From JAGGAG01 sp964638035 (GTDB taxonomy: Bacteria > Gemmatimonadota > Gemmatimonadetes > Gemmatimonadales > GWC2-71-9), in contig CAZWXD010000009.1 of the NCBI GenBank assembly GCA_964638035.1, positions 44,186 through 108,185 on the forward strand: a stretch of DNA of 64,000 bases. The letters run 5' to 3'. Numbering within the stretch: the stretch's first letter is position 1; each line of letters opens with the position of its first letter. The translations under genes and the position numbers were made by a program. Positions 1 to 12,491 of the stretch are shown here, in pieces. The notes under the pieces were generated by a model. The model made no database searches. It saw nothing but the letters and a program-made list of their open reading frames with translations, and was not told where the DNA came from.

Positions 1-301
1 ACCTGGTAAAACTGCCTGGAAAGATCCAAACGCCAACACTGAACTGGCGCTGGCTGCGTAAGCTGAGCTAGGCTCGCTTGTGCACCTTCGGTGATGGAGC
101 CCGTCCGGGGCGTCATGACCGAATCGAAAAGCCGGACTGGCTGGCTCCGGGGCCCTGACGGAGTCGGTGAGAAGCTCGGGGATAGGCGGGCAGTAGGTCG
201 GTGAGCCACCGGCTGGCCGTGACGGTGTGAAGGCTCACCTACGCACGTAGTGGCTGTTCTGGATGCTGTTTCGGACCAGGGTTCGATTCCCTGCGCCTCC
301 A
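1..301 (+). ncRNA. ssrA: tmRNA (3' part; 5' end outside window)
   Basis: tmRNA rescues stalled ribosomes by acting as tRNA-Ala and then as mRNA for a degradation tag. The tag reading frame is visible and ends ANTELALAA followed by TAA at 59-61. The ALAA end is the classic protease-recognition terminus. Reading back in frame gives AWKDPN before it, so the resume codon is probably GCC at 14-16, though this is not certain. After the tag comes a structured region (pseudoknots expected), then a T-arm-like GGTTCGATTCC at about 280-290 and the acceptor strand CGCCTCC with discriminator A at 301. The next bases are CTC, so the CCA end is apparently not encoded. The 5' acceptor strand lies upstream of the window. 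Confidence 0.9.
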
Positions 302-311
302 CTCGAAAACC

Positions 312-349
312 CGCGAAAGGCCCGACCACCCGTGGTCGGGCCTTTCGCG
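312..349 (+). terminator. Intrinsic terminator of ssrA
   Basis: A perfect inverted repeat with 18-bp arms (CGCGAAAGGCCCGACCAC at 312-329 and its complement at 332-349) and a 2-bp centre lies 11 bp after the tmRNA end. It is followed by TTTC. The stem is long and GC-rich in its centre, as expected for a rho-independent terminator, although the U-tract is short. Confidence 0.85.
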
Positions 350-811
350 TTTCTGGCGGGGCGGGGACGTGGCCGACCCCCAGCCCTGCGGTACTTTCTC
401 AGCGCATTCTCATGTGGCTGCGCTGTGGAAATCTCAACGCCGCCATTCTCAATCACAACATAAGCTGTTGTTGGCACTGTTGATGGGAAGCTCATCTCAA
501 GTTACTTCTAGGCCTGGGTGGTGCTGCTGGGAATGGTCCACCCGCACCACGCCGGAGGGGTCGACCCGGCCACCTCGGGCACGGCGGACCAGGCGACGCC
601 GGGCCGCATTCCGGGCGTTCGTCCGCGAAAAGTACGGGGCGGATCTTCGAGCCCAGATGTGACTGGGCGGGGCCCTGCCGGAGGCGGAGCGGTGGGTGCA
701 GTACCTGGCCTCGGATGCCAATGCGGGAGCCAGCGTGGCCAAGGGAGGAGACGTGGGCGGCGGGTTCGGTGGGGGTGGCGCCGGGCATCAGGCCCGGCGC
801 CCCCGCCTGGG
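350..811. other. Gene-poor stretch between ssrA and the DUF2911 gene
   Basis: No convincing gene was found in these 462 bases. On the plus strand one frame reads through about 600-830 with a single TGA at 660-662 and gives peptide-like text (for example AERWVQYLASDANAG). That might be the decayed C-terminus of an old gene, but the codon pattern and the lack of a start or ribosome binding site do not allow a call. It may also hold the 3' untranslated region of the convergent minus-strand operon. Confidence 0.4.
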
Positions 812-1369
812 CTACCTCACCGGTATTGGCACCCGGGTGTGATCCCACTCAAGGACCAGCGTCCCGGGCTCCGAGGTGAAGGTCAGCTTCTCCACCGCGG
901 TCTTGATGGCCTGGGGCTTCACCTTCCCGCGGCCCACCTCCTGGGCCTTCACGGCATCGGTGTAGGTGCTCTCGTGTCCCCACTGGGTGATGGAGCGGTT
1001 GACCACGACCTCCCACTCCTTCTCGCCCGGCACGGTGTAGAGGGAGTAGGTGCCGGCCGGGACGGCCACCCCCGCCACGGTGATGTTGCCGGTGGTGTGG
1101 ATCATCGTGGGCTCGTTGGCACCGGTGCGCCAGATCTTGCCCCACGGCACCAGCTCGGTGCCGAAGACGGTGCGTCCCCGGAGCGATGGCCGGCTGTAGC
1201 AGACCTTCACGTCGCTGGTGCCCACCTTGAACGAGACGGAATCCAGCGGGCTGGTTCGACGGGCGAGGGGAAGCCCCTCCGCGTTCATGATGATGCAGCC
1301 GCCGGGAGCGGGCGCCGGGAGCGGGGAGGGTACGGCTGCGGTGAGGGCAGCGAGGGCGAGCACGAACAT
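812..1369 (-). CDS. DUF2911 domain-containing secreted protein
   Basis: A 185-residue protein of the DUF2911 family, whose biochemical role is unknown. It starts with a short hydrophobic leader (residues 1-20, rich in A, L, V and P), so it is probably exported. The family hallmarks follow: a core with WGKIWRTGANEPT, then AGTYSLYTVPGEKEW and a C-terminal strand with VLEWDHTRVPIPV. The ATG at 1369 has a GGAG ribosome binding site about 8 bases upstream. It begins 23 bases after the purK stop in the same orientation and may be the last gene of a purE-purK transcript, but nothing links it to purine synthesis. It is common in Gemmatimonadota and Bacteroidota genomes from general knowledge. Confidence 0.85.
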   Translation of the reverse strand: MFVLALAALTAAVPSPLPAPAPGGCIIMNAEGLPLARRTSPLDSVSFKVGTSDVKVCYSRPSLRGRTVFGTELVPWGKIWRTGANEPTMIHTTGNITVAGVAVPAGTYSLYTVPGEKEWEVVVNRSITQWGHESTYTDAVKAQEVGRGKVKPQAIKTAVEKLTFTSEPGTLVLEWDHTRVPIPVR

Positions 1370-1392
1370 GGTGGCTTCTCCGGTGGTGGTGG

Positions 1393-2526
1393 TCAGCCGG
1401 CCCGGGAGAGCGCGGCGTGCGCCTCGAGGGCCAGGGTCAGCGCCTCATCCGCCGTGGCGGCGAGGCAGGTCATGTGGCCCATCTTCCGCCCCGGGCGGGG
1501 CTCGGCCTTGCCATAGAGGTGCAGCCTGACGCCGGGCATGGCGAGGGCACGCTCCCAATGGGGCGTCCCGCCGGCCCACGAGTCGCCCAGGATGTTCACC
1601 ATGCAGCAGGGTGAAAGGAGCCTTGGTGCGGCGAGCGGCAGGCCGGCGAGCGCCCGTGCCTGCATCTCGAACTGGTTGGTGGAACAGGCATCGATGGTGT
1701 AGTGCCCGCTGTTGTGCGGGCGTGGCGCCAGCTCGTTCACGAAGAGTTCCCCGCCATTCGCCACGAACATCTCGACCGCCAGGACCCCGGTGTACTCGAG
1801 CCTGGTGGCCACCAGGGCGGCCAGGGCCCCCGCCCGCGCGCACAGCGCTGCCGGCAGGCGGGCCGGCACGACGGTGGTGTGGAGGATGCCGTTGCGGTGC
1901 TCGTTCTCGCCCGCGGGAAACGTCTCCACCTGGCCATCGGCACCGCGCACCAGCACGACGGAAATCTCCGCCTCGAGGTTCAGCCGTTCCTCCAGGATGC
2001 ACGGCACCAGGCCGAGCTGCCGCCAGGCCGCTTCGGCCGCCGACGCCTCGGCCACCGGCGCCTGGCCCTTGCCGTCGTAGCCCAGGCGCGCGGTCTTGAG
2101 CAGGGCTGGCGTCCCGATGGCGGCGACGGCGGCGGCCAGCTCCTCGTGGCTCCGCACGGGGGCGAATGGTGCGGCCCGGATCCCCTGGTCGCGGAAGAAT
2201 GCCTTCTCGCGGAGGCGGTCCTGTGCCACGGCAACGGCGGCTGCCGCGGGCCTGACCGGGAGCCTTCCAGCCAGTCGTTCCAGCGCGGCAGCGGGGACGT
2301 TCTCGAACTCGGTGGTGACGGCGTCACACTGCTCGGCGAGCTGGTCGAGTGCGGATGGGTCGTCGTAGTTGGCGATGATCTGCGCGTCGGCCACCTGGCC
2401 CGCCGGGCTCCGGGGATCGGGCTCCAGGACCACCACCCGGAAGCCGAGCACATGCGCACTCAGGGCGAACATACGACCGAGCTGGCCGCCACCCAGCACG
2501 CCCAGCGTGCCGCCGGGCAGGATCAA
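1393..2526 (-). CDS. purK: N5-carboxyaminoimidazole ribonucleotide synthase
   Basis: PurK uses ATP and bicarbonate to convert AIR to N5-CAIR in purine synthesis. The protein (377 aa) begins with the nucleotide-binding GVLGGGQLGRMF and has the ATP-grasp signature LKTARLGYDGKGQ and a late metal/phosphate loop ELAPRPHNSGHYT. The start is taken as TTG at 2524-2526, which overlaps the purE stop codon as TTGA; family alignment requires the protein to begin just here, and no ATG is available. Longer in-frame readings upstream run through purE and are spurious. The overlap implies translational coupling to purE, whose product takes N5-CAIR onward. Length is normal for the family. Confidence 0.95.
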   Translation of the reverse strand: MILPGGTLGVLGGGQLGRMFALSAHVLGFRVVVLEPDPRSPAGQVADAQIIANYDDPSALDQLAEQCDAVTTEFENVPAAALERLAGRLPVRPAAAAVAVAQDRLREKAFFRDQGIRAAPFAPVRSHEELAAAVAAIGTPALLKTARLGYDGKGQAPVAEASAAEAAWRQLGLVPCILEERLNLEAEISVVLVRGADGQVETFPAGENEHRNGILHTTVVPARLPAALCARAGALAALVATRLEYTGVLAVEMFVANGGELFVNELAPRPHNSGHYTIDACSTNQFEMQARALAGLPLAAPRLLSPCCMVNILGDSWAGGTPHWERALAMPGVRLHLYGKAEPRPGRKMGHMTCLAATADEALTLALEAHAALSRAG

Positions 2527-3017
2527 CGGGACTCCGGCAGCTTCGCGTCGAGCACCCGGCGTGCCTGGGCAGTGCGCCACGCCTCGAGGCGACCGGCCAG
2601 TGCCGGGTCGGCCAGGGCCAGGATGGCGGCCGCGTAGAGGCCCGCGTTGGTGGCGCCCGCCTCGCCGATGGCGAACGTTGCCACTGGCACACCCGCAGGC
2701 ATCTGGACGATGGACAGCAGGGAATCGAGCCCGTTGAGCTGTCGCGAACTCACGGGCACGCCGAGAACGGGCAGGGTGGTCTTGCTGGCGACCATGCCGG
2801 GCAGGTGGGCCGCGCCACCGGCGCCAGCAATGATGCATCGCAGGCCGCGCCCTGCGGCAGTCGAGGCGTACTCGAAGAGGAGGTCTGGCGTGCGGTGGGC
2901 CGAGACGACGCGCGTCTCGTGGGCCACCCCCAGCTGGCCAAGGATGGCCGCAGCGCCCTTCAGGGTCTCCCAGTCCGACTCGCTGCCCATGATGATGCCT
3001 ACCAGCGGGTTCGGCAT
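2523..3017 (-). CDS. purE: 5-(carboxyamino)imidazole ribonucleotide mutase
   Basis: Class I PurE (164 aa) moves the carboxyl group of N5-CAIR to give CAIR. Visible motifs are the N-terminal GIIMGSESDWETL phosphate-binding loop, VVSAHRTPD with the catalytic histidine, and GAGGAAHLPGMVA. The start ATG at 3017 is preceded by GAGGAAAAAGC, a strong ribosome binding site, which rules out the longer reading from 3113. It is the first gene of the minus-strand purE-purK pair and overlaps purK by 4 bases. The other purine genes of the window are in a separate operon (8077-16551), so the pathway is split over two transcripts. Confidence 0.96.
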   Translation of the reverse strand: MPNPLVGIIMGSESDWETLKGAAAILGQLGVAHETRVVSAHRTPDLLFEYASTAAGRGLRCIIAGAGGAAHLPGMVASKTTLPVLGVPVSSRQLNGLDSLLSIVQMPAGVPVATFAIGEAGATNAGLYAAAILALADPALAGRLEAWRTAQARRVLDAKLPESR

Positions 3018-3094
3018 GCTTTTTCCTCTGTATCGAGGGGCTGGATCCGGTGCTCCGGGCGCGGAGAAATAAGGGGAGCTACAGGGGGCACGCA

Positions 3095-3886
3095 ATGGCA
3101 GGCACCGCAACACAACCGCAGGATACCGACGGGGAACGGGACGCTGCGTTTGCCAGGGATCTCTACCTCCTGGCCCCGGCCACGTTGCCGGCAGGGATGC
3201 AGTATGCCGTGAGCACGGGCGACGGGCAGGTGCTGTTCTTCGTGAAGCGGCACCGGCGCGGGCGTTCCTTCACCGCCCTGGCGGGGAGCCTGGCGGTGGG
3301 GTTCGTGATCTTCGGGTTCGTGTCGTCGGTGGCCGATAGCCTTGGCGGCGCCATTCTCGCGGGCGGTGGCATGGCGCTGGGGGTGGCTGCGGGGCTGCTT
3401 GCCGCCGTGGCCACCTACGTGGCGCTCCTGGGCCGCCGGTTCGTGAGTTTTGCCCGGCGTGACCGGGGCGCACAGAAGGTGCTGGACGCGGAGCAGTCCC
3501 CGGGCCACCACCCGTTCCGCGTGAGCTTTGCGATCACGGGCGAGCGTGGGCGCCTGCTGGCCACCGTGCGGCGGAACTACCTCGCGGGCCTGCTGCGCTC
3601 CAGCTGGAGCGCGTATGGAGCGCAGGGCGAGCCCCTGGTGGTCGTGCGGGAAGAAGGCTGGCTGCGCGCCGTGGGCAACCGGCTGTTCGGGTGGGCGATC
3701 CCGCGGCTGCGCTCGAACTTCGTGTTCGTGGCGGCGAGTGACCAGGCGGTCCTGGCGCACCTCAAGCGGCGCGAGCTGATCCAGGGGCGTCATGTGCTCG
3801 ACTTGCGGGCAGGCGGCGTGATGGGGCTGGATCCGCAGGTGGGGCTTGCCCTGGCCGTGCTGGTCGACGTGTGCGATCGGGGCTGA
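3095..3886 (+). CDS. Hypothetical membrane protein, possibly LURP-one/scramblase-like fold
   Basis: A 263-residue protein of unknown function. Residues about 65-90 and 92-115 form two adjacent hydrophobic segments rich in G, A and V, so it should be a membrane protein. The part after them contains alternating beta-like stretches and short basic turns (FRVSFAITGERGRLLATV, then SWSAYGAQGEPLVVVREEGW), loosely reminiscent of the LURP-one/phospholipid scramblase fold; that is a guess from pattern only. The start ATG at 3095 has AGGGGG a few bases upstream and is preferred over 3050. It is divergent from purE with 77 bases between them. Confidence 0.65.
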   Translation: MAGTATQPQDTDGERDAAFARDLYLLAPATLPAGMQYAVSTGDGQVLFFVKRHRRGRSFTALAGSLAVGFVIFGFVSSVADSLGGAILAGGGMALGVAAGLLAAVATYVALLGRRFVSFARRDRGAQKVLDAEQSPGHHPFRVSFAITGERGRLLATVRRNYLAGLLRSSWSAYGAQGEPLVVVREEGWLRAVGNRLFGWAIPRLRSNFVFVAASDQAVLAHLKRRELIQGRHVLDLRAGGVMGLDPQVGLALAVLVDVCDRG

Positions 3887-3981
3887 TCGAGCGGGAGCGT
3901 TTCCGGTATCATTCGCGGGCGCATGGGCGATAGCCACCGCTCACACCTGGACTTTGCTCGTCTTTGCCCGCTGGGTCAACC

Positions 3982-4395
3982 ATGCGCCCCGTACGCACCA
4001 TGCTCGCCACCGCCCTCCTGCTCGCGCCCGCCCTCCTGCTCGCGCCCGCCCTGGCCACGGCCCAAGGGGTGGTCCCGGGCATCGGGCCGCTGCGGCAGCC
4101 GGTGTTCGAGTCGGCACCAATCCCGCCGGTCCTGGCCGATACCAGCATGCACATCCGGCCCACGCACTGGGTGACCGGGGCCGCCATCGGCGGCACCGCG
4201 CTGGGCCTGCTCACTGGCCTTGCCGCCGCAGGATTGTGCGGGGAGGACAGTGGCTCCGATGCGAACCAGGCGGTCTGTTTCGTGAGCGGGTTGCTGGGTG
4301 GCGCCCTGCTGGGTGGCACCATCGGCGCCCTGATCGGTGGGCAGTTCCCCAAACATGAACCCCGGGAAGGGCAGGGCGGTGCGGCGGCTCCGTGA
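3982..4395 (+). CDS. Hypothetical secreted protein with glycine-zipper segment
   Basis: A 137-residue protein with an N-terminal signal peptide (MRPVRTMLATALLL, followed by two LLLAPA copies and cleavage probably near ATA-QG). Two glycine-rich hydrophobic stretches, GAAIGGTALGLLTGLAAAGL and GLLGGALLGGTIGALIGG, look like glycine-zipper membrane segments flanking a short loop with two cysteines (LCGED and AVCFV). The C-terminus is hydrophilic. Proteins of this type are usually small envelope proteins; no function can be assigned. The start ATG at 3982 gives the cleanest signal peptide (n-region with two Arg). Confidence 0.7.
   Translation: MRPVRTMLATALLLAPALLLAPALATAQGVVPGIGPLRQPVFESAPIPPVLADTSMHIRPTHWVTGAAIGGTALGLLTGLAAAGLCGEDSGSDANQAVCFVSGLLGGALLGGTIGALIGGQFPKHEPREGQGGAAAP
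4012..4047 (+). repeat. Tandem 18-bp duplication in a signal peptide
   Basis: The unit GCCCTCCTGCTCGCGCCC occurs twice head to tail (4012-4029 and 4030-4047), encoding ALLLAP twice within the hydrophobic core of the signal peptide of the gene at 3982. The copies are identical in sequence, so the duplication is probably recent or slippage-prone. Confidence 0.9.
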
Positions 4396-4399
4396 GGGC

Positions 4400-4747
4400 C
4401 TAGCGGCCCACCCAGTCCTTCCAGGTCGCCGAGTCATCGCCGATGGTGAGCTTGTGCTCGAACCGCACCAGCGGCTGGACAAGCACCAGGGGCTCATCCA
4501 CCAGTGTCTCCAGCCAGCGTTCGTCGCTGAGCCGGGCTGATGCGAGCCCGAGGTCGAGGAAGCGCTTCGAGGTCCGGTCCACCAGGGCCTGCACGCCGAA
4601 CTTCTGGGCAAAGCGCGTGAGCTCGCCCTTCGACGCTGCCCGCTCGGCCAGGTCCACGAAGTGCACCTTGACCCGCCGCTCGGCGAAGAACCGGAGGGCG
4701 GCGCGGGTGGCTGGGGACTTCCGGGTGCCGAAGACCTGGATGGTCAC
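4400..4747 (-). CDS. ArsC/Spx-family protein lacking the catalytic cysteine
   Basis: A 115-residue thioredoxin-fold protein of the ArsC/Spx/MgsR family. The family pattern is seen in TRKSPATRAALRFFAERRV (N-terminal loop and helix), VHFVDL, FGVQALVDRTSKRF and a C-terminal PLVLVQPLVRFEHKLTIG. Where arsenate reductases and Spx carry Cys in the loop before the conserved Arg (C-x3-R), this protein has Ser (S-P-A-T-R), so classical thiol chemistry is not expected. The start is GTG at 4747. Directly upstream sits the 8-bp repeat array, leaving no recognisable ribosome binding site; the original start region may have been displaced by that array. It lies downstream of ppdK in the same orientation and may once have been in that operon. 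Confidence 0.75.
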   Translation of the reverse strand: MTIQVFGTRKSPATRAALRFFAERRVKVHFVDLAERAASKGELTRFAQKFGVQALVDRTSKRFLDLGLASARLSDERWLETLVDEPLVLVQPLVRFEHKLTIGDDSATWKDWVGR

Positions 4748-4875
4748 GGGACGGCGGGACGGCGGGACGGCGGGACGGCGAGACGGCGGGACGGCGAGAC
4801 GGCGAGACGGCGGGACGGCGAGACGGCGGGACGGCGGGACGGCGAGACGGCGAGGCGGCGGGAAGGCGGGACGGA
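4748..4875 (+). repeat. Left array of 8-bp repeats (16 units)
   Basis: Sixteen contiguous 8-mers, mainly two variants G = GGGACGGC and A = GAGACGGC, in the order GGGGAGAAGAGGA, followed by three degenerate units (GAGGCGGC, GGGAAGGC, GGGACGGA). The array starts at the base after the GTG start of the ArsC-like gene. It is read as G-rich on the plus strand. Confidence 0.95.
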
Positions 4876-4953
4876 GGGGTGCTGCGGCGCTGGGATGATG
4901 GTTGGAGTACTCCGGTTATGCGTTGAGAGGCGGGTCGGCATCACCTTGGGAGG

Positions 4954-5349
4954 ATGAACGGCCCGGAAGCTCCCCATCGACGACTGCGCGCCTGGCACGC
5001 GGCGCATGCCCTGGCGCTCGCCACCTACCAGGCCACGGCGCGCTGGCCGTCCGCCGAACGATTCGGCCTGACGAGCCAGGCTCGGCGAGCTGCCGTGAGC
5101 GTTGAACTCAACCTGGCGGAAGGGGCCTCGCGACGGGGACCACGGGAGTTCGCGCGCCATGTGAGTATTGCCCTCGGGTCTCTCGCTGAAGTCGAGGCCT
5201 GCCTGGGGCTCGCGGTTGACCTGGGCTACCTCGACGCTGCAGAGTACAGCGGGCTCGAAGCACACCGTCGCACGGCAGGCGGACTGCTCTGGAAGCTGCT
5301 GGCGTCGCTCAACCGGGCTTGCGGCAGGCGTACCCCGACCCAAGCGTGA
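4954..5349 (+). CDS. Four-helix bundle protein (S23 / 23S rRNA intervening-sequence protein family)
   Basis: A 131-residue helical protein of the family first described from open reading frames inside 23S rRNA intervening sequences and related to Avd of diversity-generating retroelements. The family pattern is clear: LRAWHAAHALALATYQAT, then RFGLTSQARRAAVSVELNLAEGASR, then REFARHVSIALGSLAEVEACLGLAVDLGYL, then a last helix with LLWKLLASLNR. Such proteins form basic oligomers that probably bind nucleic acid. The ATG at 4954 is immediately preceded by GGGAGG, closer than usual. It stands alone on the plus strand between two inverted repeat arrays. No reverse transcriptase or variable repeat is nearby, so it is not an obvious DGR component. 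Confidence 0.88.
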   Translation: MNGPEAPHRRLRAWHAAHALALATYQATARWPSAERFGLTSQARRAAVSVELNLAEGASRRGPREFARHVSIALGSLAEVEACLGLAVDLGYLDAAEYSGLEAHRRTAGGLLWKLLASLNRACGRRTPTQA

Positions 5350-5356
5350 CTCCCTC

Positions 5357-5412
5357 GCCGTCCCGCCGTCCCGCCGTCTCGCCGTCCCGCCGTCTCGCCG
5401 TCTCGCCGTCCC
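5357..5412 (-). repeat. Right array of 8-bp repeats (7 units, inverted)
   Basis: Seven contiguous units; read on the minus strand they are GGGACGGC/GAGACGGC in the order G A A G A G G, identical to units 6-12 of the left array. One C (5413) separates the array from the ppdK stop codon (complement of 5414-5416). The neighbouring bases 5350-5356 resemble a decayed further unit. Confidence 0.95.
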
Positions 5413-5413
5413 C

Positions 5414-8076
<2,663 letters not shown>

Positions 8077-8080
<4 letters not shown>

Positions 8081-9471
8081 GCGGGAGAGGCGACGAGCGG
8101 AGCGGCGTGGCGGAGCTGCACCAGATCCTCCGGGATCGGTGTGGGATACTGGCCCGAGAAGCAGGCGTGGCAGAAGCCGGTGGAGCGGCCTGCAGCATCC
8201 AGCATGCCATCGAGTGAGAGGTAGCCCAGGGTGTCCACCCCCAGGAACTGCCGGATCTCCTCGACGGTGTGCGTGGCGCCGATGAGTTCCTCACGGGTGG
8301 GCGTATCAATGCCATAGTGACATGGGCCGGTGATGGGCGGGGAGCCGAGACGGAGGTGCACTTCCCGCGCGCCGGCGGCGCGGACCATCTGTACCAGCCC
8401 CTTGCTGGTGGTTCCGCGCACCAGGCTGTCGTCCACCATCACCACCGACTTGCCGGCGATGACCTCGCGCACCGGGTTGAACTTGATCCGCACCTTCGCC
8501 ATGCGGAGGGCCTGGGTGGGGTTGATGAAGGTGCGACCCACGTAGTGGTTCCGGATGAGGCCGTACTCGAGCTTGATCCCCGAGGTCTCGCTGAAGCCGA
8601 GTGCCATCGCGTTGGAGCTGTCGGGCACCGAGAACACGACCTCGGCCCCGGGAGCGGGGTGCTCGATGGCAAGCCGGCGGCCGATCTCCCGGCGCACGCC
8701 ATCGACGGAGCGCCCGAAGATCATGCTGTCGGGTCGCGAGAAATACACCAGCTCGAAGACGCAGCGGGTGAGCTTGCGCCGGGGCAGGGAGGCCAGCTCC
8801 TCGACCTGGCCGTCCACCACCCGAATGAAGTCGCCTGGCTGGAGTTCCCGGATGAGGGTGGCGCCCATGAGGTCGAAGGCGCACGTCTCGGATGCCACCA
8901 CGATCCCGCCGTTGAGCCGCCCGAGCATCAGGGGCCGGAACCCGGCAGGGTCCACGACGGCGTACAGCTCGCGGCCACACGAGATGACGAGGCTGTACGC
9001 CCCCTCGACGCGTGCCAGGGCCTCGCGGACCTGGCCCTCCACCGTCGCCGCATTGGAGCGGGCGATGAGGTGCACCAGCGCCTCGGTATCCGAGGACGAC
9101 GTGAAGATGGCGCCCTCGTCCACCAGCTCGCGCCGGAGCTGCACCGCATTGGTGAGGTTCCCGTTGTGCGCCAGTGCGAGGGGGCCCATGCGCGTGTTGG
9201 CGAAGCAGGGCTGCGCGTTGGCGAGGACGGTGCTGCCCGCGGTGCTGTAGCGCGTGTGACCCACTGCGACGTCACCGGGGAGCTTTGCGATCACGGCCTC
9301 GTTGAAGGTCTCGCTCACGAGGCCCATGCCCCGGTGGACCCGCGCGGTGCCCTCACGGTCGATGGCGACGATCCCGGCACTCTCCTGCCCGCGGTGCTGC
9401 AGGGCATAGAGGCCGAGGTACGCCAGCCGGGCCGCCTCGGGCAGGTTTGACACCCCGATCACGCCACACAT
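8077..9471 (-). CDS. purF: Amidophosphoribosyltransferase
   Basis: PurF (464 aa) makes phosphoribosylamine from PRPP and glutamine, the first committed purine step. The mature-type N-terminus MCGVIGV puts the glutamine-hydrolysing Cys at position 2, with no propeptide. The PRPP loop KSVVMVDDSLVRGTTS is intact. Cysteines in LTRCVFE, GPCHYGIDTP and FCHACFSG match the four ligands of the Fe-S cluster of the Bacillus-type enzyme, so an oxygen-sensitive cluster is expected. The gene follows purL by 3 bases and overlaps ppdK by 4 bases (ATGA), consistent with translational coupling. Confidence 0.97.
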
Positions 9472-9474
9472 CGG

Positions 9475-11789
<2,315 letters not shown>

Positions 11790-11793
<4 letters not shown>

Positions 11794-12491
11794 GCGGCCC
11801 CCGCAACCGCAGGGCGCGGAGCCGCGAGCGAACGGAAGAAGAGCAGGCCCTCGGCGGAGCCCAGGGCGGGATCCACCACCCGCTCGGGGTGGGGCATGAT
11901 GCCCACGACGTTCCCCGCGGCGTTGCAGATGCCGGCGATGTTATTGCTGGATCCGTTCGGGTTGGGCTGCACCCCCGGCGCCGGGTCGAGGTACCGGAGC
12001 ACGACCAGGCGCTCGGCCTCGAGCCGGGCGAGTGTGCTGTCGTCGGCGACATAGCGGCCCTCACCATGCGCCACCGGGATGCGCACCGTCGCCGGTCGCT
12101 CGAAGGCCCAGGTGAAGGCGGTGTCGGTTCGTTCGACCCGCACATCCACCGGCCGGGACACGAAGGTGAGGCCCGCGTTCCGCATCAACGCCCCGGGGAG
12201 CATGTGGGCCTCGCAGAGGACCTGGAAGCCGTTGCAGATACCGATGACCGTGCCGCCGGCCGCCGCGTGCGCCTGCACCGCCTTCATGATGGGGCTGAAG
12301 CGGGCAATGGCGCCCGAACGCAGGTAGTCCCCATAGCTGAACCCGCCGGGAAGGATCACTACGTCGGCCTGCTCGAGCGAGGTGTCACGGTGCCACACGA
12401 AGCGGGCTTCGCACCCCACACGCTCGGCGGCACGGCGCGCATCCTCGTCGCAGTTGCTGCCGGGAAACCGCACCACCGCCACGCGCCGCAT
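11790..12491 (-). CDS. purQ: Phosphoribosylformylglycinamidine synthase, glutaminase subunit
   Basis: PurQ (233 aa) is a class I glutamine amidotransferase that supplies ammonia to PurL. It begins MRRVAVVRFPGSNCDEDA and contains ILPGGFSYGDYLRSGA, the nucleophile elbow VIGICNGFQVL (catalytic Cys) and PVAHGEGRY (catalytic His on the triad side). The start ATG at 12491 shares one base with the purS stop (TGATG); longer readings upstream run through purS and are rejected. The protein ends 4 bases into purL. Confidence 0.97.

Larger units (their letters stand above)
4748..5412. mobile_element. Candidate repeat-bracketed element carrying a four-helix-bundle gene
   Basis: A 665-bp segment lies exactly between the start codon of the ArsC-like gene (4747) and the stop codon of ppdK (5414). 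Both ends consist of arrays of the same 8-bp unit in opposite orientation. Units 6-12 of the left array (4788-4843) are the exact reverse complement of the whole right array (5357-5412): a 56-bp perfect inverted repeat, including the order of two unit variants. Inside is one gene on the plus strand, against the surrounding minus-strand genes. No transposase is present. That this is a mobile unit is an inference from the termini, the gene type and the gene-to-gene fit. Confidence 0.55.

Noticed and set aside
240..301. A separate tRNA gene suggested by the T-arm-like sequence
   Set aside because: No anticodon or D arm precedes it; it is the tRNA-like 3' part of tmRNA, supported by the tag frame upstream.
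518..1516. Plus-strand open frame of about 330 codons
   Set aside because: It is antisense to the DUF2911 gene and purK and shows no family motif.
4954..5349. Diversity-generating retroelement accessory gene (avd)
   Set aside because: The family is related, but no reverse transcriptase, template repeat or variable repeat is present in the window.
4748..5412. CRISPR array
   Set aside because: The 8-bp units are contiguous without spacers, and no cas genes are near.
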